DNA from: SHZI01 sp963698405
GTDB lineage: Bacteria > Pseudomonadota > Gammaproteobacteria > Steroidobacterales > GCA-2729495
DNA: 64,000 bases
Assembly: GCA_963698405.1 (NCBI GenBank)
Contig: CAVOQT010000002.1
Span: 186,001 to 250,000 of the forward strand
Reading direction: 5' to 3'
The notes beneath the pieces are model-generated. The model was not told the DNA's origin. It searched no databases and saw only the letters and a list, made by a program, of their open reading frames with translations. Positions 9,323 through 16,572 of this stretch are shown here, piece by piece. Position 1 is the stretch's first letter, and every line of letters starts with the position of its first letter. Position numbers and translations under genes: made by a program.

Positions 9323-9360
9323 TCAGGAAGCAGCCGAAAACCGCTGCGCGATAGTCTGCT
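9323..9360. repeat. Right copy of the 38-bp direct repeat (3' end of pyrF)
   Basis: Matches 7101-7138 at 36 of 38 positions. On the minus strand it encodes the last 11 codons and stop of pyrF. Confidence 0.9.
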
Positions 9361-10042
9361 GGATGGCTTCGGCGGCAGCGCGGGGATCCTTGGCATCGCG
9401 GATCGGGCGGCCAACCACGATGTAGTTCGCGCCGTCGGCAAAAGCCTGCTCGACTGTTACCACGCGCTTCTGGTCATCGCTGGGCCGGTTCTCGACCGGG
9501 CGGATACCCGGCGTCACGACCAGCAGGCGACTGTCGATGGCCCGGCGCATGGCGGGCAGCTCCAGCCCGGAAGCCACCACACCATCACATCCCGCTTCAA
9601 GCGCACGGCGCGCTCGCGAGAGCACCAGCGCTTCCACATCGCACTTGAAGCCCAGGTCGTCCAGATCGCCACGGTCGAGGCTGGTAAGCACCGTCACAGC
9701 CAGGATCTTCAGCTCGCCCTTGGCAGCCGCGGCCGCTTCCATGATGCCCTGATTGCCATGCACGGTGGCAAAGGTGATACCGCGATTCGCCAGCAGCGAA
9801 ATCGCGCGACTGACGGTCGCCGGCACATCGAAGAGCTTGAGATCGGCAAAGACCTTCTTGTTCCGCTTCAGCAGCCACTCCACCAGCTCGAAGTAACCGC
9901 CAGCTGCCATCAGCTCCAGACCCACCTTGTAGAAGGTCACCGAATCACCGAGCTGCTCCACCAGTTGCCGGGCTGCCACGGCATCAGGTACGTCGAGGGC
10001 GAAGATGAGGCGGTCACGGGGGCTGATCAATGCGGTGGTCAT
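9323..10042 (-). CDS. pyrF: Orotidine 5'-phosphate decarboxylase
   Basis: Last step of de novo UMP synthesis: decarboxylates OMP in the cytosol. It is 239 residues, normal for the short bacterial form. The catalytic D-x-K-x-x-D signature is D67-K69-D72 in FADLKLFD. The phosphate-binding end is VTPGIRP and VVGRPI. The N-terminus (RLIFALDVPD) is typical of the family. It lies 67 bp downstream of the FmdE-like gene on the same strand. Its terminal codons overlap the 38-bp repeat shared with tesA. Confidence 0.96.
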   Translation of the reverse strand: MTTALISPRDRLIFALDVPDAVAARQLVEQLGDSVTFYKVGLELMAAGGYFELVEWLLKRNKKVFADLKLFDVPATVSRAISLLANRGITFATVHGNQGIMEAAAAAKGELKILAVTVLTSLDRGDLDDLGFKCDVEALVLSRARRALEAGCDGVVASGLELPAMRRAIDSRLLVVTPGIRPVENRPSDDQKRVVTVEQAFADGANYIVVGRPIRDAKDPRAAAEAIQQTIAQRFSAAS

Positions 10043-10109
10043 TGCGGCGTCCAGCTATGGGTTGAAGCGGCCATTCTAACGGGTCCGGGAACCGTGGAGC
10101 TTCAGCAAC

Positions 10110-10730
10110 TCAGGCCGGATAGAGCTGGATCACGGCGGGATCGTTCGCAAATTCGAGCAGCAGACGACGCACACGATCCTGCCAGAGCGCCTGAAACTCT
10201 TTGCGCTCCGCAGCACTCGCCTGCCCGGCGAGAGACGCGCGCATCAGTTCGCCCATGCGCGGAACGCCCGGCACGTGCGACAGGTCGGCAGCAACCTCGA
10301 CTGCCGCGCCGCTGTCCAGTCGTGTGCAGCGCAGCTCGCCGTGTGCCAGCGGCTGAGCGAAAAACAGCTTGTTGCGCCGGTTGAACCGCCCGGCGAGGCC
10401 GCGAAAGCCGGTGTCGGTCGTGGCACCCGTAATCAGCGTGACAATACTGGCAATCACACCAGTCACGCCGGCATCGTGCGCTTCAGCGAGATCGACGCGG
10501 ATCTCGCCGCGCACCGGCAGCGCATCACCGTACAGCGATACGAGAGCTGTGCGCAGCATCAGAAAAGCTGAAGCGACGGTCGGGCAACTGTGTCCGGCGA
10601 GCCGGACCGCGTCAGCGTAGCGGTATTCGAGCACTCCATCGGCAGCAGCACCGAGAAAGTCGGCGAGCGGGTCGCGCACGACGATGACCGGCGCCTGGTC
10701 GAAGAAATCAGGAAAAGCAGATGTAGACAT
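10110..10730 (-). CDS. FmdE-like protein
   Basis: A 206-residue soluble protein. The stretch around residues 40-90 (AVRLAGHSCP..., with H47 and C49) resembles the N-terminal domain of FmdE-type proteins, named after a formylmethanofuran dehydrogenase subunit but widespread in non-methanogens with unknown function. The His/Cys pair would be a metal ligand by analogy. No signal peptide is seen. It begins 24 bp after the DUF3365 haem protein, so the two are probably co-transcribed. The family assignment comes from motif recall only and is moderate. Confidence 0.55.
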   Translation of the reverse strand: MSTSAFPDFFDQAPVIVVRDPLADFLGAAADGVLEYRYADAVRLAGHSCPTVASAFLMLRTALVSLYGDALPVRGEIRVDLAEAHDAGVTGVIASIVTLITGATTDTGFRGLAGRFNRRNKLFFAQPLAHGELRCTRLDSGAAVEVAADLSHVPGVPRMGELMRASLAGQASAAERKEFQALWQDRVRRLLLEFANDPAVIQLYPA

Positions 10731-10754
10731 GCCAAGCCCCCAAAAGGCGGCAAT

Positions 10755-11723
10755 CTAGGGTGTAGTCAGCTGGCGCTGCAAGGAAAACGCCCCGCGCAGC
10801 TCGCCCGCTGCGTAGTCCGTGGCGGCATCGTGCGGGTAATCGCGCTCGAGTACAGCGCGCAGCGCCGGCGGCTGTGCATCGCGCGCACCGTGACAGGCCA
10901 GACACGGTGGTGCCGTGACGATCGCTTTCATGTAGCGCGCCGTCTGACCCTGCGCGTCATCGATGATCTCCAGCCTGTCGATCTGGCTCGCCGCTTCTCC
11001 GCCCCGCAGGCGCTGCTGGAATTGCATCAACTCGCGCTGTTCCCAGGCGTCAGGCACACCCGTCAAGGGATTGCGCACGCGTGTACCCACGCGCTTCACT
11101 TGCCAGCCACTCTGGCGTGACAGGCGACTCGCAATGGCCGGTGCTTCGTCCCGGCATACAGCGATGGCATTCACCGGCCCACCGGACTGCATCGCGGCCT
11201 GGAGTTTTGCGCCGAGTTCCTGCTGGAAGCGCGCCGCCAGCGCCGCAGGCTCGGCGATACCGCCTGCCTCCCAGCCGGCATGTGCAAAATACTGCGGATA
11301 CTGATCGACAGCTTGCCGGATACGCAGCAGGCCGGTGGCCGACGGCGGCGTGCCTTCAAGCTCTACAGCCCCCTGCAACATGCCGGCAATCAGCACATGC
11401 AGCACCGCATCGGCCTCCGGCTCCAGTTTGCAGTTCCGGATCAGGCCGTCGACCTGTTGTCGCACGCCTTCTGCGACGAGTTGCAACTCGGCCGGAGCGA
11501 GTAGCCCGCCGGCTGCAACAGCCGCTTGCGGTGCTGCGACCAGATTGCGGATCTGCTCCATGCCTGCGCGCAATGGCGCATCGGTGGCCCACTTCGCGCC
11601 ATGGTCAAGTACCAGCCCCCCGGCATCTGCATCTTTGTGCTCATGTTCATGCTGGGCGAAACTGCTGAATGAGGCGATCAGAAGCATCGCGGCCAGCACG
11701 AATTCAAATTGTTTAAGGCGCAT
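10755..11723 (-). CDS. Exported c-type haem protein with DUF3365 (Tll0287-like) domain
   Basis: A 322-residue periplasmic protein with an N-terminal signal peptide followed by a His-rich start (HEHEHKD). The first half (about residues 35-125, DHGAKWATDAPLR ... NCKLEPEADAVLH) forms a helical domain of unknown role. The second half (about 160-322) is DUF3365/Tll0287-like, with the covalent haem motif CLACH at 274-278 and the family's GGPVNAIAVC and RNPLTGVPDAWE strings. A sensor or redox role is plausible. ATG 11723 has GAGAGG six bases upstream and is preferred over GTG 11741. It leads a probable two-gene unit with the FmdE-like protein. Confidence 0.72.
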   Translation of the reverse strand: MRLKQFEFVLAAMLLIASFSSFAQHEHEHKDADAGGLVLDHGAKWATDAPLRAGMEQIRNLVAAPQAAVAAGGLLAPAELQLVAEGVRQQVDGLIRNCKLEPEADAVLHVLIAGMLQGAVELEGTPPSATGLLRIRQAVDQYPQYFAHAGWEAGGIAEPAALAARFQQELGAKLQAAMQSGGPVNAIAVCRDEAPAIASRLSRQSGWQVKRVGTRVRNPLTGVPDAWEQRELMQFQQRLRGGEAASQIDRLEIIDDAQGQTARYMKAIVTAPPCLACHGARDAQPPALRAVLERDYPHDAATDYAAGELRGAFSLQRQLTTP

Positions 11724-11788
11724 CGCAACCTCTCTCCGCACGGCTTGTGTACCGGAGCGAGTCTATCAGGGCGTTTACTCTGCTGCGG

Positions 11789-12436
11789 CTAGCTGCCGCG
11801 AAGCAAGCGCCTGGTCCTGTATGACAGCAAACCGGCGAGGCCAGTGGCGAGCATCAGCATGGGCGCTGGTGCCGGCACGGCGGTCAGCGTGACCGATGCC
11901 TGCAGGTAGTTATCGCCATCCTGAAGTAATTGAAGTGTGCCAGCCCCGAATGCCAGCGGATCAAAATCCAGCAGCGACAGTGAGTCGATCGTCGAATCCG
12001 GGCCCAGGGCAGCGATACCGAGGGTACCCGCGACCGGCGCCGCATCCCGAAACAAATCCCCGCCAAATGCACTGCTGACGTTATAGCCGTCGAGGTTCTC
12101 AACCGGGCGGTTGTTCTCTACCAGGAAACTGAAATTATTGCTCCTAAAGACACTACCGCCGATATTGGCGAGCAGACCATCGCTCAGGTCCTGCGGGTAG
12201 AAGATCAGCGTATCGCCAGGTAGCGGCGGTGTCACGATGACACCGGCGTCGTAAGTCAGCGTGCCGGTCACGCTATCGCCGAGCGCGATGCCCAAACCGA
12301 AGGGATTGCCAGCCACGTTGCTGAAAGTGCCCGTAAATGTGTAAGCGCGGAGTGGGACCGCCGTCGCGGTAGCCGCGATTGCCAGCAGCAGGAGTGCCGC
12401 GCAGGCCGATTGCCAAAGCTTGAATGGTTTGTTCAT
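11789..12436 (-). CDS. PEP-CTERM-type sorting-domain protein
   Basis: A 215-residue exported protein. The signal peptide ends around 'ATATAVPL'. The C-terminus has VPAPAPMLMLATGLAGLLSYRTRR, a PEP-CTERM-like tripartite sorting signal (proline motif, hydrophobic helix, arginines). The body is a predicted beta-rich secreted domain with no motif I recognise. I start at ATG 12436, the first methionine before the signal peptide, with GGAG upstream; a longer frame reaches 12496. It is a second exosortase substrate in the window, unlinked to the one at 8238. The 297 bp upstream hold only the divergent argR promoter. Confidence 0.72.
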   Translation of the reverse strand: MNKPFKLWQSACAALLLLAIAATATAVPLRAYTFTGTFSNVAGNPFGLGIALGDSVTGTLTYDAGVIVTPPLPGDTLIFYPQDLSDGLLANIGGSVFRSNNFSFLVENNRPVENLDGYNVSSAFGGDLFRDAAPVAGTLGIAALGPDSTIDSLSLLDFDPLAFGAGTLQLLQDGDNYLQASVTLTAVPAPAPMLMLATGLAGLLSYRTRRLLRGS

Positions 12437-12670
12437 GTCCGGATCTCCACAGAAGGTGTCACAGGGAGCCGGCGGTGCCAGCAGCAGCTGGCGCACCGTC
12501 GTTTTTTGATTTCACCGGGATGGTTACACGATGAAGCTGCCGCTGCAAACGCCGTACCCGGAGCGGGAGCACCGGCGTCGGTTTTTTTGACAATTTGCCG
12601 AGCTGGAGCGGCATGCATTGGTCCGGAAGATTAAACCAGTCCGTTCAGCTTGGCGGTATTCACTGCTCCC

Positions 12671-12698
12671 TTGACACCACCCCCGATCTGGATACTAT
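12671..12698 (+). promoter_or_regulatory. Sigma-70-type promoter of the arginine operon
   Basis: TTGACA (12671-12676), 16-bp spacer, TACTAT (12693-12698). The -10 element overlaps the first of two ATGCGCAT palindromes. It lies 35 bp before the argR start. Confidence 0.7.
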
Positions 12699-12724
12699 GC
12701 GCATCCTTCTTGGTGTATGCGCAT
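12697..12724. promoter_or_regulatory. Paired ATGCGCAT palindromes, candidate ArgR operator
   Basis: The 8-bp palindrome occurs at 12697-12704 and 12717-12724, 20 bp centre to centre, close to two helical turns and to the 21-bp spacing of paired ARG boxes in E. coli. The position over the -10 and start site fits ArgR autoregulation. The bases differ from the AT-rich E. coli box. Confidence 0.5.
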
Positions 12725-12733
12725 GGGGTTCTG

Positions 12734-13204
12734 ATGCCGGTTAGCGCCGAACAGCGCGAGGAACGACAGCAGGCGATCCTGAAGATCCTGCGGCAGCGGC
12801 AAGTGTCGCGGCAAGGGGAACTGGTCGAACTGCTGCACAAGCGTGGCATCGAGGCCACGCAGTCGAGCATCAGCCGCGACCTGCGCCAGCTGGGCATTTC
12901 CAAGCTGGACCAGGAATACCGGCCAGTGACTGAAGGCGAGGAGCCGGACGCCAGCCGGGACATGGCGGTGCTGGCGGAGTTCGTGAAGGAGATTCGCACG
13001 GCAGGCCCCTATCAGACGGTGGTCAAGACGGTGGAAGGCGGCGCGCAGCAAGTTGCGCTGTCGCTCGACCGTTCGGGCTGGCCAGAGATCGTCGGCACCG
13101 TGTCCGGCGACGACACCATATTTATCGCCACCCGTACCGGTGGCGACCAGAAACGGCTCGTGGCGCGGCTGCGGGCCCGATTCAGCAGTGGTTCCGGCAC
13201 CTGA
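12734..13204 (+). CDS. argR: Arginine repressor
   Basis: A 156-residue ArgR/AhrC-family regulator that senses L-arginine and controls arginine genes. The winged-helix domain contains TQSSISRDLRQLG (recognition helix, about residues 42-54). The C-terminal hexamerisation and arginine-binding domain carries GTVSGDDTIFIA, with the diagnostic GDDT at 124-127. ATG 12734 is chosen because the upstream extension has no family similarity and would cross the promoter. It is the first gene of the arg operon, 21 bp before argG, with candidate operator palindromes immediately upstream. Confidence 0.93.
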   Translation: MPVSAEQREERQQAILKILRQRQVSRQGELVELLHKRGIEATQSSISRDLRQLGISKLDQEYRPVTEGEEPDASRDMAVLAEFVKEIRTAGPYQTVVKTVEGGAQQVALSLDRSGWPEIVGTVSGDDTIFIATRTGGDQKRLVARLRARFSSGSGT

Positions 13205-13225
13205 GCCCGGTACCTGGAGAGAGAG

Positions 13226-14449
13226 ATGACGACACAGCAGAAAAACCTTTCGCCGATCATCCTGGGCTTCTCGGGCGGGCTGGACACCTCGTTCCTGGTG
13301 CCGTGGATGAATGAACATCTGGGCCGACCGATCGTCACGGTGACGATCAACACCGGTGGCCTCGACGCAGCAGCCATCAGCGATCTGGAACAGCGTTCAA
13401 AGCAGTTGGGTGCCGTCGAGCATGTGCTGGTCGAAGCCCGAGAGGTGTTTTTCGAGCGGGTGCTGAAGTATCTGATCTTCGGCAACGTCCGGCGCGGACA
13501 CCTGTATCCGCTGTGCGTCGGCGCCGAGCGCGGCGTACAAGCCACGCTGCTCGCCGAACTCGCCCGGGAACGCGGCAGCCAGACCGTCGCACACGGCTGT
13601 ACGGCGGCCGGCAACGATCAGGTGCGCTTCGAAGTCGCGCTGCGCACGATCGCGCCGGGCCTCGAAATACTTGCACCGGTGCGCGACGAGGGCTTCATCC
13701 GCAGCGAACAGCAACAGTATCTGGAACAGCGGAAGCTGCCGGTCCCGGTGCGTGGTTCGTCGTACTCGATCAATCGCGGATTGTGGGGCGTCACGATCGG
13801 CGGCCGGGAAACACTCGATTCACGCGAGTCAATTCCCGAAGATGCCTGGGTGCTGTCGCCGAACGCGCTGGAAAAGCCGCAGCCTGCTGCCCGGCACACG
13901 ATCGGTTTCACGCAGGGCATCCCGAGCTCGCTGGACGGCAAGGCTATGGATCCGGTCGCACTGATCGAAGCGCTGGAAATCATCGGTGGGGCTTACGGCA
14001 TCGGCCGTGGTGTACACGTCGGCGACACCGTGCTCGGCACCAAGGGCCGGGTGGCTTTCGAGGCGCCGGCGGCTGACATCCTGCTGAACGCGCATCGCGA
14101 GCTCGAGAAACTGGTGTTGTCGGGTCTGCAGCAGCGGGTCAAGGACCAGATCGCCACCCAGTACGGCGACTTTGTGCACGAAGGCAAGCAGCTGGATCCG
14201 GTGTGCCGCGACATAGAGGCGCTGCTGACTTCCTCGCAACAGCGGGTCACGGGCGAAGTGAAGATCGTGCTCCGGCCCGGCAACCTGTTCATCGAAGGCG
14301 TGATTTCACCGCACTCGTTGATGGCTGCGACCAAGGGCGTGTACGGCGAAAAGGCCGGCGAGTGGACGCCCGTCGATGCACTCGGCTATTCACGGATTCT
14401 GTCGCTACCCGGCATCCTGCAAACGCGGGCCGCCGGCAGCAAAGGATAG
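13226..14449 (+). CDS. argG: Argininosuccinate synthase
   Basis: Condenses citrulline and aspartate with ATP to argininosuccinate. It is 407 residues, the normal length. The N-type ATP pyrophosphatase P-loop is FSGGLDTS (15-22). The YPLCVGAERG and HGCTAAGNDQVRFE regions fit the citrulline- and aspartate-binding parts of the family. A GAGAGAGA ribosome site precedes the ATG. It lies between argR and the unassigned P-loop gene. If the pathway uses acylated intermediates up to citrulline, an N-acylcitrulline deacylase must exist elsewhere in the genome. Confidence 0.95.
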   Translation: MTTQQKNLSPIILGFSGGLDTSFLVPWMNEHLGRPIVTVTINTGGLDAAAISDLEQRSKQLGAVEHVLVEAREVFFERVLKYLIFGNVRRGHLYPLCVGAERGVQATLLAELARERGSQTVAHGCTAAGNDQVRFEVALRTIAPGLEILAPVRDEGFIRSEQQQYLEQRKLPVPVRGSSYSINRGLWGVTIGGRETLDSRESIPEDAWVLSPNALEKPQPAARHTIGFTQGIPSSLDGKAMDPVALIEALEIIGGAYGIGRGVHVGDTVLGTKGRVAFEAPAADILLNAHRELEKLVLSGLQQRVKDQIATQYGDFVHEGKQLDPVCRDIEALLTSSQQRVTGEVKIVLRPGNLFIEGVISPHSLMAATKGVYGEKAGEWTPVDALGYSRILSLPGILQTRAAGSKG

Positions 14450-14456
14450 ATACAGC

Positions 14457-15512
14457 ATGAAAACCATCATCGCCGACAAGATCGCCTCGGTCGCCCAGCA
14501 CCTGAATCTCAAGCGCGAGATCCGGGTCAGCACCGATATTCCCTGCGAGGAAGGCGTGCTCATCGCAGCCGAAGTACTGAACAACAAGAGCACCTACAAC
14601 CAGCTCGAGCTCACCAGCGGCCGGATGGCGGTGGTGAAGCGCGGCGATATCATCGTGGGCGCAATTGGTCACCGAAAAGCACTGTTCGGCTACTCGGGAC
14701 ATATCCCCGAATCTCTGGCGGTCGGCGACACGCTGCAACTGCTGAACATGGGCGGCGTGATCGGTGCCTGCGACTCGATCAATGCGAGTTTCGGCCCGCC
14801 CTTCGACGTACGGGTGCTCGGCGTGGTACTCAGCTTTCCCTTCCTCGGCGAGCGCATCGGTGTACCCGTGCGCATCGGCATGGAAAAGCTGGCCGTCGAG
14901 CCACCGCTCGACACCCTCGGCGTGCCAGTCGTTGCCATCGCCGGCACCTGCATGAATTCCGGCAAGACCGCCGCCGCCAGCGCGATCGTGAGCCGGTTGC
15001 GGCATCACGGTCACACTGTCGATGCCTTCAAGGCCACGGGCGTCGCCCTGCGGCGGGATATTCTGGCGATGGAGGATGCCGGCGCACGCTCGACGCTGAT
15101 CTTCACTGACTTTGGCATCACCTGCACGACGGGCAAGAATGGCCCGGCGGCTACCCGGATGATGCTGAACCAGCTGGCTGCACAGAAGCCCGATTGCATC
15201 GTCTTCGAACTGGGTGACGGACTGCTCGGCGCCTATGGAGTGGAAGCCATCCTGAAGGATGCCGGTATCCGGAGCGCGCTCTCCAGCCTGGTGCTTTGCG
15301 CCAACGATCCGGTGGCAGCCTGGGGCGGTGTGAAGCTGCTGCGGGAAGATTTCGGCATCGAGCCGCATATCGTCACCGGCCCGGCGACCGACAACGACGT
15401 GGGCAAGGACATCATCGTGCAGCGCATGGGCGTCAAGGCCATCAATGCAGTGACCGAGTCCATGCAGATCGGTGACGAGGTTACCCGTCACCTGGGCCTG
15501 AAGCTGACATGA
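14457..15512 (+). CDS. P-loop NTPase-like protein embedded in the arginine operon
   Basis: A 351-residue cytosolic protein of unknown role. The N-terminal half (about 1-155) has a beta-rich look. The C-terminal half starts with Walker A GTCMNSGKT (163-171) and continues with FKATGVALRRD and FELGDGLLG, a layout like dethiobiotin-synthetase/MobB-type or DUF1611-type P-loop proteins. It starts 7 bp after argG and its stop overlaps the argC start (ATGA), so it is tightly coupled to arginine synthesis. No N-acylglutamate synthase is present in the operon, so a role in the acylation step or in nitrogen control is possible. This is inference; I do not recognise a named family with confidence. Confidence 0.7.
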   Translation: MKTIIADKIASVAQHLNLKREIRVSTDIPCEEGVLIAAEVLNNKSTYNQLELTSGRMAVVKRGDIIVGAIGHRKALFGYSGHIPESLAVGDTLQLLNMGGVIGACDSINASFGPPFDVRVLGVVLSFPFLGERIGVPVRIGMEKLAVEPPLDTLGVPVVAIAGTCMNSGKTAAASAIVSRLRHHGHTVDAFKATGVALRRDILAMEDAGARSTLIFTDFGITCTTGKNGPAATRMMLNQLAAQKPDCIVFELGDGLLGAYGVEAILKDAGIRSALSSLVLCANDPVAAWGGVKLLREDFGIEPHIVTGPATDNDVGKDIIVQRMGVKAINAVTESMQIGDEVTRHLGLKLT

Positions 15513-16567
15513 GCAAGCGGATTCCCACGCTGATCGTCGGCGGCACCGGCTATGTGGCCGGCGAACTGCTGCGCCTGGTTGCCGGCCACCCGCAACTGGA
15601 ACTGCAGGGCGTGTCGTCGGAAACAGCGGCCGGCACCGCAGTCAGTGCGGCCTTCCCGCATCTGGCGCCGGCACTGAAGGGCGAGGCTTTCATCAGCCAG
15701 GCTGAACTCGCGGCGCGAATGACCGCCGGGAAGATGGCGCTGTTCGCAGCGGCACCGCATGCCGTCAGTGCGGGCGTGATCGCCACACTGCTGGAGGCAG
15801 CGGCAGCGAAGAATTGCCAGCTCACGGTGGTCGATGTCTCCTCGGACTTCCGTTTCCGGAATGCGGCCGATTTTCAAGCCGTATACAAAACCCCGCACGG
15901 GGCACCGGCATTGCTGCCGCTGTTCAGCTGTGCGCTGCCTGAGCACGTCAGCGGCATTCCCGGCCCGCATATCGGCCATCCGGGCTGCTTCGCGACCTCG
16001 ATGCTGGCCGGTGCCGTGCCGCTGCTCAAGCTCGATCTCTGCGAGCCACAGATCTATGCCACCGGCATCACCGGGAGTACGGGTGCCGGCCGCACGCCGA
16101 CGCCCACCACTCATCACCCCGAGCGGCATGCAAACCTGTTTGCCTACAACCCGCTGCGGCACCGGCATGCACCGGAAGTCGTACAGATCTGCGCACAGCT
16201 CACCGGCATCGCGCCCGAACTCAATTTCGTGCCGCATTCCGGGCCCTTTGCGCGCGGCATACACATGACGCTGCAGGCACGCCTGAAATCACCCCGGACC
16301 AGTGACCAGTTGCGGGACAGCCTGGCAGGCTTCTATGCCGGCTGCGAATTCGTGCGGGTGGTCGATGGTTTGCCGCGCATCAAGGACGTGGCCGGCAGCA
16401 ACTACTGCCATATCGGCGTGGAAAGCGCCGGCAACAGCGTGGCCGTGATGGTAGCCATCGACAATCTCATCAAGGGCGCTGCCGGCGGTGCAGTGCAGTG
16501 GATGAATCGGCTGCTCGGCCTGCCCGAAGCAGCAGGCCTCGACGCGCCCGCTCCCGGCTGGATCTGA
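15509..16567 (+). CDS. argC: N-acetyl-gamma-glutamyl-phosphate reductase
   Basis: NADPH-dependent reduction of N-acyl-glutamyl phosphate to the semialdehyde. It is 352 residues. The nucleotide-binding start is VGGTGYVAGELLRL (10-23). The catalytic cysteine is C160 in GHPGCFAT. The second half carries STGAGRTPT and FVPHSGPFARGI, equivalent to the usual substrate-binding strings. The ATGA overlap with the upstream P-loop gene shows translational coupling. The acyl group (acetyl or succinyl) cannot be told from this enzyme. Confidence 0.94.
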   Translation: MSKRIPTLIVGGTGYVAGELLRLVAGHPQLELQGVSSETAAGTAVSAAFPHLAPALKGEAFISQAELAARMTAGKMALFAAAPHAVSAGVIATLLEAAAAKNCQLTVVDVSSDFRFRNAADFQAVYKTPHGAPALLPLFSCALPEHVSGIPGPHIGHPGCFATSMLAGAVPLLKLDLCEPQIYATGITGSTGAGRTPTPTTHHPERHANLFAYNPLRHRHAPEVVQICAQLTGIAPELNFVPHSGPFARGIHMTLQARLKSPRTSDQLRDSLAGFYAGCEFVRVVDGLPRIKDVAGSNYCHIGVESAGNSVAVMVAIDNLIKGAAGGAVQWMNRLLGLPEAAGLDAPAPGWI

Positions 16568-16572
16568 ACAAC

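Larger units (their letters stand above)
7101..9360. mobile_element. Candidate 2.2-kb insertion bracketed by direct repeats
   Basis: Two near-identical 38-bp direct repeats flank a sulfotransferase and a VPLPA-CTERM gene. The right copy is the native 3' end of pyrF, and it would also serve as a tesA end (reading ...KTAAR then TAG). The uninterrupted ancestor was therefore probably tesA and pyrF overlapping tail to tail. A repeat of about 38 bp at a gene 3' end resembles attL/attR of a site-specifically integrated element, but there is no integrase or transposase inside, so a non-autonomous element or recombination-driven insertion is also possible. The first cargo gene is clearly less GC-rich than its surroundings. 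Confidence 0.45.

Noticed and set aside
14289..15491. 400-codon minus-strand frame
   Set aside because: Antisense to the P-loop gene and the end of argG; the sense frames have clear motifs and operon spacing.
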